This document shows, one piece after another, positions 45,149 through 57,600 of a stretch of DNA of 64,000 nucleotides. Both the position numbers and the translations under genes were made by a program. Within the stretch, counting starts at the first letter, position 1. Each line of letters opens with the position of its first letter. Under the pieces are notes generated by a model. The model did not search any database. It was not told where the DNA came from and was given only the letters and a program-made list of their open reading frames with translations. Source of the DNA: Musa acuminata AAA Group (Eukaryota; Streptophyta; Magnoliopsida; Zingiberales; Musaceae); contig NC_088359.1 of NCBI RefSeq assembly GCF_036884655.1, positions 21,565,001-21,629,000 of the forward strand, given 5' to 3'.

Positions 45149-45705
45149 AATCTCAGATTTTGATGATGAAAAGAAAGGAAAAAGAGGGATAATAAATACC
45201 CCTCTCATCCCTGGTTAACATATACACAATTGAGAGGAAAAAAAAAGAGAAAACACTATTGTAATCTTGTGTAAACTCCTCTCAAACTTTAAGTGTTAGG
45301 CTTGTTTAAGAGAGGAGTGAAGGGGGGTTGTAAAGGTTCTCTCCTGAACTTATCAAAAGGAGAATTGAGTTGTAAAAGGATAGTTAATCTTCACCCGTTG
45401 AAAAAAGATCGTTAGTGGATGTCGGTGGTCTCGACAAAAGAGGAATCGATGGAGTGGATGTAGGTCACGACTACCAAACCACTATAAAACTCGGTTTGTA
45501 TTTCCATTCTTGCAATTTATCTTTACTGCAAACTACCTTACTTCATTATTGCTTTCACTACACTCCCATACTCTTTCGAGTTAATATCATTACAAAACAG
45601 TTTTCATCGAAATCAGTTTTTATCGTATGAAGATTTGTCGAACCGGTGATTTTATCCGCTATACTAATTCACTCCCCCCCTCTTAGTGCTGACTCATTCC
45701 AAACA
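45149..45705 (+). repeat. Short-variant Copia LTR, plus strand
   Basis: Same short variant as 44405-44965 in inverse orientation; its first bases are missing (starts at AATCTCAGATTTTG). Ends CATTCCAAACA before a primer site TTGATATCAGAGTT. Confidence 0.75.
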
Positions 45706-45755
45706 GTTGATATCAGAGTTACATTATTTCTCATTTGGTTTAGTACCCAAGAGAA

Positions 45756-46714
45756 ATGGCTATTTTCGGCTTTCAAGAAGGCTTTTCTATCGTTCGTCCT
45801 CCCATGTTTAATGGGACGGACTACACTTATTGGAAAACTCGAATGAGAGTTTTCTTGCTTTCAATTGATTTGAATTTATGGAATATTGTCAAATGCGATT
45901 TTCAAAGCTCTTCTCTTCCAATGAACAATTGGAATGATTTGGAGAAGAAGACTTTTTCTTAAAATGTTAGAGCTACAAATGCTTTATTTTGTGCCTTAGA
46001 CAAAAATTAATTCAATTAGGTTTTACTTGCGAAATAGCTTTTGACATTTAGTACATACTTGAAATCACACATGAAGGCATTAGTAGAGTAAAAGATTCGA
46101 AGATAAATCTTTTGATGCATGATTTTGAACTATTTCAAATGAAGCTATGTGAAACCATTGTTGACATATACACCCGTTTTACGGATGTCATCAATAGTTT
46201 AAAAGCTCTTGGTAAATATTTTTCGAATCTTAAACTTGTTAATAAAGTTTTACGATCTTTTTCTAAAAATTGGGACTCTAAAGTAATGGCCATTTAAGAG
46301 ACCAAGGATTTGAATACTTTTTCGATCAAAGAACTTATCGGGTCTTTGATGACCTATGAAATGACCAATGTGGTACAAAATGAATATAAGAACAACCTTC
46401 CAAAGAACAGGAAGGATTTGACACTTAGAACAAATGAAGACCACTCGAGCGAAAGCTCAAGTGATGATGAACTTGAACTTCTCACTATAAAACTTAAAAA
46501 GTTCATTAAACAAGAATTAAAGAATAAAAATAAACTTAAAAATAAGTTGCCAAAGAAGAAGAGAGTACTTAAAGTGACTTGGGACGAAATGAGTGCATCC
46601 GAAGACGAGGAGCAAACGAATAAGGGCAAGGTGGCGAACTGCGCTTTGATGGCTTTCGTTAACAAGGTAAGTGACTCAATCAAATATCCTTTTCCTTACT
46701 ATGAAATTACTTAG
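45756..46714 (+). pseudogene. Copia gag, degraded, without zinc knuckle
   Basis: ATGGCTATTTTCGGCTTTCAAGAAGG start; PPMFNGTDYTYWKTRMRVFL; several stops around 45961-46060; then clean blocks from 46112 (LMHDFELFQMKLCE) to the end PYYEIT. The basic/acidic tail (LPKKKRVLKVTWDEMSASED) follows the KKFIKQEL segment directly, with no CCHC knuckle between. Confidence 0.8.
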
Positions 46715-48949
46715 TGCTTTTCATGATTAGTTATATATATATATATATATATATTATGATAAAGGAACAAAATGTTAAAATTAAATGCTTTATGTTTAAT
46801 GAAATCATATTATATACTTTAATGATTTAATTATGCATGATGATTTTGTATTATTTTTCAGTTTTAAACATGATGAATCGTTTTCATATGAAAAAAACTT
46901 GAGCACACTTATATGAAATTAATCACACAAAATGAAACACATAAAAAGAAAAATATATTATCATTGAAATTAAAATGATGAATCAAATCTCTTGTTTGAA
47001 GAAGCTTTATGTATAATGTGTTATACTTTTTGGTCTTGATGGTTTTTATGATGAAATTTATTTTTCGATCCTAAAAGTTGATGCATGCTTTGATTTGGCA
47101 AAAAAAAAAAAAAAACTTGAGCATGCTTGTGTGAAATAAATCAAACAAAAAGGGGGAGGAAAACATTTTTCTTAAGAATTTCTCAATCCCTATCTTATCG
47201 AGTTTTTAAAAAGGAGATTGATGAATCTCTTGGAGCCTGAAAATGATTTTGATTTGATGATTTGAATTTGAATGAGCTTTATCTTGATTTTTTGAGATTT
47301 ATAACTTAAGATTTCTTATCCATTAATCAAGATATTATATCTTTTGTTCTCCTACGATTCTTTTTGCTATTCACTAAAAATGAGACTTATCCTAACAAAC
47401 CATGATATGCTACTTGACATCTTGAGAATTTATGACTTGAGTTTTGTTATGCATTTCTTCCTTTCTTCGTTCTTATTTATAATGACAAAAGGGAGAAAGA
47501 AAATTGCTAGCATATCAAGAGATTGATAAATCAATTAATGTCATTTTGAATCTCTTATGATTTCGATGATTTGATGATTTGAATCTAAATAAGATTTTTC
47601 CAATCGAATCATGAACCTTCTCTTGATTTCTTAAACTTGAAATTTTCTTTTATGAATCAAGATTTCTTACTCTTTATTTTCATATGATTCTTGCATTTTG
47701 TTTAAGAGAAAAATTTCTATATGAATCATGTCTTTTGGTATTCATATGAACTTATCTTTCATGATATGATTTTTATAATTCCTTGTATTCATGAAGTATA
47801 TCTCATCACCTAATTAACTTTTCTTGATATTCTTCATGTGATGATATGAAATTATGCATGAAATACTCATGATATTATGTTGATGCATTCAAATGAGAAG
47901 TTATGATCATGTATGGTAGGATGTAATATAATTTGATATTTTGATACCATCATGATAGCTTGAAATACATATGATTTGGAATGATGCATGCAATACTATG
48001 ATTTTTTGTTATGAAATGATGTGAAAGTCAACAATTATCATTTTCTGAAATGATACCATATTGCAATAAAGAATGATACATTATCTTTGTCATAATGTGA
48101 AGATTGATATAAAGGGAAATGAATTGCACCTTTGTTTTATTATTCCTCTCTTTTTGCCAATGACAAAGGGGGAGAAAGAATTACTAGTGTGCACATCTCA
48201 AAAGAGAAAGATTTGCTAGCTTATACAAGTCAAGAAAATGCAAAAACATGCTAGCTTGTTCATCTCAAAAGAGAAGCAAAGATTGCTAACTTGCATATTT
48301 CAAGAAGCAAAAGTTACTTTCTTGAACATCTCAAAATTGCTAGCTTGCATGTTATAAAATTCACTAGCTTACATGATGTAAAACTTGCTATCTTGGACAT
48401 CACCGAGAATTGCTATCTTACAATCTCAAGAGAAACAAAAGTGCTATCTTGCCTATCTCAAAAAGCAAAACTTGTAACTTGCACATTGCAAAAGAAAGCA
48501 AGAATTGCTAGCTTGCACACTTCAACAAGAGGCAAAAATGCTATCTTACATTATTTTTTGAAAACTTGCTAGCTTAAACATTGCAAAGAAAAGCAAATAT
48601 GCTAAACTTTGCACATCTCTAAAACTTGCTAACTTGCATAATGATAAAACTTGAGATTATATTTATTATGCAATGAATTCAAGAGTTCTATAAACACTTG
48701 CTAGTTGCACTTCTCCTTTTTCTTGATGACAAAGGGGGAGAAGTTATGATAATGATCATGCATTGAATGATATATTGTAAATTTGATTATGCATGATTTT
48801 ATGATGACGTGTTACAAATATTAATGATTAAATTTGCTTTGACTTGAATTCAATTTGAATTCAAGAGTTCTATCAATATGCCATATTGATAGGGGGAGTT
48901 AAGGTTAACTCCGTCATCAATTGGTTGTCATAATAAAAAAAGGGGAGAT
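46715..48949 (+). other. Non-coding internal region of the plus-strand Copia copy
   Basis: AT-rich. (AT)n at about 46731-46754. GCTAGCTTGCA-type units at 48180-48720. PPT-like tracts after pyrimidine tracts near 47480-47505, 48140-48180 and 48712-48742. Palindromes at 48843-48912; PPT at 48936-48949. Confidence 0.7.
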
Positions 48950-50389
48950 TGTTGAATCTCAGATTTTGATGATGAAACCAATTGATAGTGTTTATAATTT
49001 GATCTACGTTTTGAGTGATGCAGGAAGCTTCGATCAGGGAGAGACAATTAAAACAGAAAGATATTGAATCTTAGATTTTGATGATGAGACCAATTGATAG
49101 TGTTTATAATTTGATCTACGTTTTGAGTGATGTAGGAAACTTCAATCAAGGAGAGACAGTTAAAGCAGAAAGAATCATGTTGGGCGGGAGAAAAATATGT
49201 CAGAAGATTGGACATCGAGCCGAATGATCGGTCGACGTATCGGTAGAAGGCTTCGGGCCATGGGTTTGGGCATCGGGCCAAGAAGAGCAAAAATTATACT
49301 AAGGAAATTGAAGTTGTGGAGGTCAACTGGCCGATTGGGCAATAGGCCGCAAGAGAGGACGATGCGTCGAAGAATCGGACGAAGCATTGATGAACCAATG
49401 ACATGCCAGACAACATGATTCAAGCTTTGTAATAATTATCTAAGATCGAAGTAGGTTTTAATTGTGTAGGATTAACTACGATAGTGATCAAGGTATAAAG
49501 TAAAATGAAGTCCCGGAGTCAAGAACGAGATTTCGTTGGGAGTTTGAGAGTTCATCGGAAGTCCGGACATTTGTCCAAAGTTCTATTGGAATTGATCGAG
49601 AAGTCCAGGAGCTTGCCAAAGAAGCTCATTGGAACTCACTAAGAAGATCGTCGTGAAGTCCAAGAGCCTACCGAGAGTCCGTTGGAACATTACCGAGAGA
49701 TCGTCGAAAGTTCGCCGAAAGAAACCTAGACTTACTAGACTTATTTATCTTATTATATGCCTTAATTTTGTAGTTAGCACATAATTAGGAAAGAATTGGG
49801 CCAACCCTATTAGGGGTCAGTTGGGCCCAAGTTTGGACTGTGTTGGGCCAAGTAAAAGGCCCAAACAGTGACCCAACAGGTGACACCATCGTGGTACAAT
49901 CTTTGAGACTATATCAAGTGATGGTATCACCTAGACACAGTCTTCTAGGTGATGGTACCGCTCAGTGTCAGGCTAGAGGCGGTGGTACCGCCCGTACCCT
50001 AAAATTTCAGGGATTTGAATTTTGGCTCCAAGTTTTGAAGCCATTGGGGTCTATAAATACCCCAGTTATTCCTATATGGAGTAGCAAGAAAAGTAAACAA
50101 AAACTATATATTTCTAGAGTTGAAAACCCTTGTAAAGTATAGAGTCCCTCCTCCTAAAGTTTAGAGACTGTTCTAAAGGAGAGTGTGAGGGAAGCTTTGT
50201 AAGTGGGGGTGTAAATGTTCTCTCCTAAGCCTGCAAAAGGAGAATAGAGTTGTAAGAAAGAGGTTGGTCTTCACCTATTGAAGAAAGACCAATTGTGGAT
50301 GCCGGTGGCCTCGACGGAAGAGGAATCGGTGGAGTGGATGTAGGTCACGATGACCGAACCACTATAAAAATCTGGTTTGCATTTATTTT
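48950..50389 (+). repeat. Copia 3' LTR, long type, start duplicated, end cut
   Basis: Starts TGTTGAATCTCAGATTTTG. The first 112 bp are repeated at once from 49062 (TATTGAATCTTAGATTTTG). It continues to TTTGCATTTATTTT, where the minus-strand LTR at 50390 interrupts it. Contains GGTACC-type repeats near 49920-50000. Confidence 0.8.
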
Positions 50390-53300
50390 TGTTAGGATCA
50401 AGAGTCGACACTAAGACGGGGGGGGAGGGGTGAATAAGTGCAATAGTAAAAACTACATCGATTTAAAACTTCGTTGCGATAAAATCATTTACGTTGAAAA
50501 CCGATCTTGGAAATATCTTAACTTGAAGCATGTTCGTAAATGAATTGAAGGCAGTAAACACTTAAAGAGGTTTGCAGTAAGGTAATAGCAAGAATAAAAT
50601 GCAAACCAGAGAACACAGTAGTTTTAGAGTGGTTCGGTCAATGTGACCTACATCCACTTTCGGCGAACTCCTCCGATGAGATCACCAGCATCCACTAGAG
50701 GCCTTCCTTCAATAGACGAAGGCCAATCACCTTTTACACCCCTCTTCTCCTTTTACCGGGTTTAGGAGACAACTCTTACAAGCACTCACTTACTCCTCTC
50801 TGAAACTAGTCTAACACTTAGAAGAGGGAGAGGAGATCACACAAGATTTTAGTAGCGTTTCTTTCTTTTTAAACTCTCTGTGCTTGTGTGCTTTAACCAG
50901 GGATGAGAGGGGTATTTATAGGCTTCAAGTTGATTTAAACTTGGAGCCTAAAACTTTCCCTTCCTAGGTTCCCCGGGCATGGGCGGTACCACCACCTGCA
51001 CTGGGCGGTACCACTGCCCAGTATTAGTCTGGTTGACACTGCCCTAGGTGGTACCACTTCCCAGGTCTGGTGGTACCACCGCTTGGGGGATAGTGCTGGG
51101 TGGCACCACCGCCTGGCACCCTGCTAGGGGCGGTACAATCGCCCAGACTAGAGGTACCACCGCCTGACACAACCTCGAAGACTGTGCCACGACTATGAGA
51201 TTTCTTGGGGCACTGTTTGGGCTTCTTATTGGGTCCAACATAGTTCTTACATAGGCCTAGCTGGCACCTAATTGGGTTGGCCCAAATCCAATCCCAATTA
51301 CGTGCTAACTACGATTCCTATGTCATATTCTAAGCTAAACAAAGTCCATAAGTCTATTCTTCCGGCGAGCTTCCGACGATCTTCCGGTGAACTTCCGACG
51401 ATCTCTCGGCAATGTTCCGGTGGACTCTTGGCAAGCTCTTGGACTTCACAATGATCTTCTTAGTGAGTTCCGATGAGCTTTTCTGGCAAGCTCCGAGACT
51501 TCTCGATTGGTTCCTCCAGAACTTTCAACGAATGTTCGGACTTCCAACAAACTCTCGAACTTCCAACGTGATCACATCCTTAACTCTGGGACTTCATTTT
51601 GCTTCATGCCTTGCTATCATAGTTAATCCTGTATATGTAAAACATACTTTGATCTAGATAATTAATACTAAGTAATAATCATGTTGTCCGGCATGTCATT
51701 GGTCCCTCGACACTTCATCTAACTCTTCGGTGCATCGTCCTCTCTTGTGGCCTATTGCCCAATCGGCCAGTTGACTCCGCAACTCCGATATCCTTGGCAC
51801 AATATCCGCTCTTCTTGGCCCGATGCCCGAATCCACGTCTCGAAGCCTTCTGTCGACACGTCGACCAATCCACCGGCCTGACGTCCAATCTTCTAGCATG
51901 TTCCTTCGGCCCAACATGATATTTCCTGCTTTAATTGTCTCATCCTAATCGAAGCATCTTGCGTCACTCAAAACGCAGATTAAAATATAAACACTTATCG
52001 ATTAGTTTCATCATCAAAATACGAGATTCAACAATCTCTCCCTTTTTTATGATGACAACCAATCGACGATGGAGTTAACCTTAACTCCCGGAGTTTAAAC
52101 AAACTCCTATCAATATGCCTTATTGATAGAAACTCTTGAATTCAAAAATCCAAGCAACATGTCATGATCAAGTCATGCATGACATCAAAATACTTCTCCC
52201 CTTTTGTCATTAACAAAAAGGAGAAGTCCAACTATTCATGTGTTTGGAATATAAGTTCAACTCATTGCATGAAAAACATAATATCATGTTTTATCATCAT
52301 GCAATTTGAAGCTAGAAAATTTAGCAGTGTTACATTATGCTTTGAACATTCAAGCTATCAAGTTTTAGATATGCAAGTTTTACAACATACAAGCTAAAAA
52401 ATTTAAAGATGTGCAAGTTGGCATATTTGCTTTTTAAGATAGGCAAGATAGCACTTTTGTAATTTTTGTTTCTTAAGGTGGGCAAACTAGTGACGTTCAA
52501 GATAGCAAGCTCTTTCTTATATTTTGAGAAGTGCCATTTTTGCTTCCTTTGCAAAGTGCAAGCTAGCAAAATTTTGCTTCATTCTTGAATTGTGCAAGCT
52601 AGCATATTTGCTTTCTAGCAAGTTTTGCTCCCCCTTTGTCATTGTCAAAAAGAAGGGAAGACTCTTTACATCAATTTTCAAATTATGACAAAGGTAAATA
52701 GTATTGATGAAAATTCAAGTCATAAATTTTAAAATAAATATTTTATCATGAATATTTCATCATTGCATGCATTATTATCATAAGTTAAAGTATTGCATAC
52801 ATAACACCAAATCATCATGTATATAAAATATAAAATCATCATTACATGCATGATTCCAAATCATCATTCATATTATTTCAATAATTATTTCAATCATCAC
52901 TCTAACTCATCATGCACAATTTCAACATGTAAAATCATTAAACATGATACAATCATTTATTCTCCAAACATTCATCATAATTTTCAACTCATTAAATTTG
53001 TCAAATTAACATACCATCATGAGTATTTCATGATTTTACACAATCATATGACAAGAAATCAAAATGATGATTCATAAAAAATATCACAAGTTATAATCAA
53101 GAGAAAAATCATCTTTACATGCATTTTTATCTAAGGGAAAAATCATAATGTTGCATGCATCATTCCAAAACATTTCAAGCCATACAAGCCATAAATACAA
53201 AGAAAATCATGTCATGAAAGATAAGACTACGTAAATACCAAAAGACATGATTCATAAATAATTTTTTAATAAAATGTAAGAAGTCATAGTGAACGATCTT
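50390..53300 (-). mobile_element. Truncated minus-strand Copia element (3' LTR and spacer)
   Basis: LTR 50390-52033 (TGTTAGGATCAAGAG...GAGATTCAACA), then PPT complement ATCTCTCCCTTTTTT and 1.3 kb of the same non-coding spacer as 26980-30197, including palindromes at about 52070-52130 and GCTAGCTTGCA-like units at 52380-52630. No gag and no 5' LTR; the spacer ends near 53300 against unrelated sequence. Confidence 0.8.
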
Positions 53301-54838
53301 GATTTACATAAAGTTTCAAAACATAATTATCAAGATCCCGAGGGACTCGACCAATCATGATGCTTGGTTAAGTGAACACCTTCGTTACAAGATGAGTCTG
53401 ATTTGATGATAAACCCTCGAGGGACTCGACCAAGCATACCATATCCTCAGGTCACCGGTGACATCTCTTTGTCATAAACAAAATAGCGAATCGCGATATA
53501 GGTGAGTCTCGAGGGACTCGACCAACTCAACCTACACCGGGAATCGGTTCCTACTTGTAACGATGGAAGGCCACGTGGGTCAATCTAATTGCCTCACGTT
53601 TACCGACTTAATATTATCGAGAGAGATGTTTCTATGATTTGGTCTCCTAATATGACCAGTCACACATATACATATTTAATATATATCTACATCGCATGTA
53701 AATATATATACATATCTAGTATGTGTATAAGCAATCACACTAGATGATCATGGACCACAACCTAATGTGATTAGGCCCGAGCCAGTAGGCCTAATCACTC
53801 ACATCAAGATCTATATGTGCAATGGTGCATCTCCATGCCCTGTGATCGTCCATCTCATCCTCGTCGGTTCCGTCGACATCTTGATGCATCTTCATGCATC
53901 GCGATCGTGGGTCCCGCTATCACATCCACGCTTCCGTTGCGCCTCCTCATGTGATTACAACTTAATCATAGGCACGCAGGCCTGACAATAAATGAGAAAT
54001 ATAATGAAGGCTCGCAGACCTCAATAATAATAATCACAAGTACACACATCACACGGTCCATGATCATCCGTCCACACATCATACATCACATATATAAATA
54101 ATCATCATCATGTAGGACTACTAGATAATGATAAAAATAATAATCAACTAAACCTTTTAATTAATTAGTATTTTATGAAATCAGGGACATATAGGGAATT
54201 TCTGAATTCATAGGCATATTTTCGTAATTTGGACAAAAGACAGAAACTGAAATTTCTCAAATTCACAAGGGCAAAACTATCTTTTTGCCCAAAAACCCTA
54301 AGCCCCTCTCCCTCTTTGTTGCTGCTGTTGCCGCCGCCACCCTGCCGGTGGCGTCAGGTGCAATGGGGCCAGGGCACCGCCCCTGCAGGTGGGCGCCCCC
54401 GTGGGTAGCGCTGCCCCCATGGGCGGGCACCCCTATGGGCGCTGCCCCTTCCGCGGGCGGTTCTGCCCACAAGGCAGCGTCCGCAGGTGGTGCTGCCTCG
54501 CCGGGGTTTTTCCCAAGGGAGCAGTGGCCACAGGCGCCGCTGCCCTACGGCGCATCACCCCGCGTGAGTAGTGGCTGCAGGTGCCGCTGCCCTGCGGTAC
54601 CTCTGCCCGCTGACTGCTAGCCCCGCCGACCGCAAGCCTACTGCAGGCACAGTGCTTGCGCATGCGCCGGTGCTATACTGCCAGGCTACAGCTGCCGCTA
54701 TAGATGGCTGTAGGCACGCAGATCGAGGGCAACAACTATTGTTGCCCTTCCTTGTTTTTGCGTCAACAATTTTGATGTCAAAATTCTTCCTAAACACAAC
54801 ACACGCAGTTCAAAACCAATCATTCGTACGAACAACCT
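53301..54838 (-). mobile_element. Internal region of an unclassified LTR element, non-coding
   Basis: Lies upstream (plus-strand sense) of a primer site in minus orientation (54839-54851). No protein domain is seen. Features: GAGGGACTCGACC repeated at 53340, 53409 and 53511; an AT-rich middle; a strongly GC-rich stretch at 54290-54720 built from GCCGCTGCCC-like units. The reading frames in that stretch (up to 111 codons) show no family resemblance. Confidence 0.5.
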
Positions 54839-54852
54839 GGCTCTGATACCAT

Positions 54853-56319
54853 TGTTGGGAAATCTTGGGGGTGACATCGCATGCACAGCGGAAGAACAAG
54901 AAAACAAAATCCCCGATTCCCAAAGAGATGTTCGTCGTCGTGCAGAGATTGGTGCGCAAAATCCACGAAACTTAAAACTTCGTATAGAGTAGATTGTGTT
55001 ACCTAGGGAGATCGTATATCCCTATTTCCTTGCAGATCCTTAGGAGAGGGTGAAAGAGGTCAAGCGTCCTCCTCTCTAGCGGTGATCCACACAGCAGGGC
55101 TGCGACGACGCTCCTCAAAACTCCATACCTACTCTGAGGTGGAGAGGGGGAGGATAATAGGAGAGGCAAGCAAAGGCTCCAACCTATAAGGCTCTGAATC
55201 CCTCCTATTTATAGAGGTCCCTTGTCAAACCCTAATGGATCGTCACCTAGTGGGTATTGGATCTGCATCCAATAACTCAAGCCTTTTAGATTAGTGGATC
55301 TCTATCCAATAATCTCTCATGGGCTCTTATTGGATCTCGTCCATGGGATCCAATAATTCAGGGGCTTATTGGATATCCAATAAGACAAGAGCTCCGTCGG
55401 ATATCTTATATCCGAACCTCTACTCATCGCAATGCCTACCATATGTGTGTGAACCTCTAGGCCCAATATCGAGCTGGCCGTGAGTCATACCTGTCAGAAC
55501 TCCTTCTAGCTCAGTGAATTATTATCTCTGTAATAATTCACTTGACTTATCGACTATGGACGTACTAGGCCACTACGTAGTAGTCCCCAGACGATACAAG
55601 GTAATCCAATCCATTGGACCTGTCTATCCTCAATTACCGTGTACCTATAGTCTCTCATCCATCTAATATCCTATAGACTATATATCGAGCATGGTGCTGT
55701 CATACCCATATGGTTTCTACTCGAGTCTTGCTATAATCGGATTCTCCCGGAGAACTCTTTCTATCTCAACCCGAATGACCCTGGCCAGGGATTTGTTTGA
55801 GCAAGAACACATAAGATATTCCTCTCTGTGTCAAGAGTGGATGATCCTCTATCGACACTCAATAGCCCTTGTAAGGTCGACTACCACTCCTAAAGACCAG
55901 TTGTACTAGATCTGGGACAACCAAACCTATAAGTTTGGTATCAAATAGTGGAGCACTCATACAAGACATCCTTGGTGTCTCAGGTCTAAGGACCATATAT
56001 ACCACTAGGACTACGGAATCACTGTTTGACAATAAGGCATCATCAACCATCCAGCATTCCGTAAGCGGATCAATCAGTGAACTCATTCTCCAATAAGCAC
56101 CTGTAATATATTCCTAGTGTCCCTACATGAGCAGCTATGAGACCAGCTGCATCCATCATATGGACGGGTATACAACACACTAGTCTGTCCGGTTATAACG
56201 ATGTCCATCTCGAGTAACCTATGACCGGGATTATTTAGGATATGTGTTTAAAGGTGAATCGATCTCATTTTCGTGATCTCATCACGATCCGATTCCCATT
56301 GCACAAATCCAAGGACATC

Positions 56320-56371
<52 letters not shown>

Positions 56372-56481
56372 CAATAGTTATAAAGTGATATATGTCAAAA
56401 TATAATAAGTAAAAAGATTCTGTATGAAGTCACACGTGCCATCACTCACGTGATTGGCTTGCTGGGCACCTATGACTAGCA
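54853..56481 (-). repeat. 5' LTR of the unclassified LTR element
   Basis: Starts TGTTGGGAAATCTTGGGG directly after the reverse complement of TGGTATCAGAGCC (54839-54851), as expected for a minus-strand 5' LTR. It is about 1.6 kb and includes an (AT)n run at 56323-56368. The right end is provisionally set at GACTAGCA; no partner LTR is in the window. Confidence 0.65.
56323..56368. repeat. (AT)n microsatellite
   Basis: About 23 AT units without interruption. Confidence 0.95.
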
Positions 56482-56790
56482 ATGAACATGTCTAAAATTG
56501 TGTATGACATTTAAAGTAGAATATGCGCGTCATAAGATCTATCTTGAACGTACGAAATTTCTCATCTTGAAATGGAAACTCTTACATAATTACGAAAGTA
56601 AAGTTGATTGCTCCACAAATGAATACTCTCCTCAAGTTGAAAACATCCAAATCAGCCCATACAGCCCCCAAACAAGTGCTCACTGCCTGTAGGCGGTGGC
56701 ACTGCCCAGCTGGCGGTAGCACCACCGGCTGTCACGGGTTGCAAGCGGTTGCACCGCCCGAGCCAGTGGTGCAACCACCCGCAATCTTGC
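56482..56790. other. Short intervening piece with LTR-like GCGGTTGCACCGCC repeats
   Basis: No gene. 56690-56785 has the GCGGTNGCACCGCC words of the minus-type Copia LTR, so it may be a scrap of such an LTR. It ends in CTTGC, the left flank of the gypsy element. Confidence 0.4.
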
Positions 56791-57184
56791 TGTTAGAACC
56801 CTTGCAGATTCTAAACTTGGGGTTGATCTCTTTAAGGGATCGGCCTCCTTGGAACTCTATAGGGGTTCCTCCCTCCAAGTTGCTACTCAAAGGCTGCAGA
56901 AAAGATTCATCTATTGCTTATCAAAAGAGGAGGAATACATGGCTATTTACAGGGTTTCTAAACCCTATCTCCTAATAGGACTCCTACTCAAGTCTCCTAT
57001 TTCTAACCAACTCCTAATAGGACTTCTACTCAAGACTCCTATTCCTTTACAACTCCTAATTCTTCTCTAAGAAACAACCTCCTAACCCTAGCCGGCCTCT
57101 TCACCTTTTTAATAGGGGTCAGCTTAGGTAGGTTTTACATGAATGTCCCTCTCAATTAGGACTCTCCTAGCTAGAGTCCTAACA
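56791..57184 (-). repeat. 3' LTR of the gypsy element
   Basis: 394 bp. Next to it (57185-57225) is a partial repeat of the LTR end (AGCTAGAGTCAATTAGGACTCT), a local rearrangement at the place of the PPT. Confidence 0.88.
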
Positions 57185-57225
57185 GACTGTATTTTGATAG
57201 CTAGAGTCAATTAGGACTCTTCAAA

Positions 57226-57600
57226 TCAGCCTTGTCCTCGAGGCTGACAATTCATGAATTTTGGGAATTTGATCTTCAAGTCGTCATAGTTCTCTCAAGT
57301 GGCATATTCTGTTAGTAGGTTCACCCACTGTATTAGCACTTTAGCAGTGGGTCATCGTCGTCGAGTCACGATCCATCGATCAATAATGGCATTTGGTTGG
57401 GTCTGGAGTTCTCCTTGGATAGTCATATTTGGTGGGTGGCTTTGGGCTGTCTCCAAGCACCTATTTACAACTTCTGTCTGGCCATCGATTTGTGGGTGAT
57501 ATGCCATACTCATTTTCAATTTAGTACCCTTATAGTATAATTCTTTTGAGTCCCAATTGTAATGAGCCACGGAGCTTGGTGCTTCTTCCAATTTTTTTTG
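57226..57600 (-). pseudogene. Gypsy integrase end and chromodomain-like tail
   Basis: Minus strand: [20 protein letters not shown] (integrase C-terminal part of the core), then a jump to [20 protein letters not shown] followed by WVNLLTEYATWENYDDLK, typical of the chromodomain-like C-terminus of chromoviruses. The zinc finger, most of the DDE core and the linker are missing. Confidence 0.75.

Noticed and set aside
48180..48730. CRISPR-like spaced repeats (GCTAGCTTGCA units)
   Set aside because: Spacing and unit sequence vary, the genome is a plant, and the block is part of a retrotransposon spacer.
54285..54620. 111-codon frame and several overlapping ones in the GC-rich stretch
   Set aside because: All frames are open because of GC-rich low complexity; A/P/G-rich peptide without recognisable domain.
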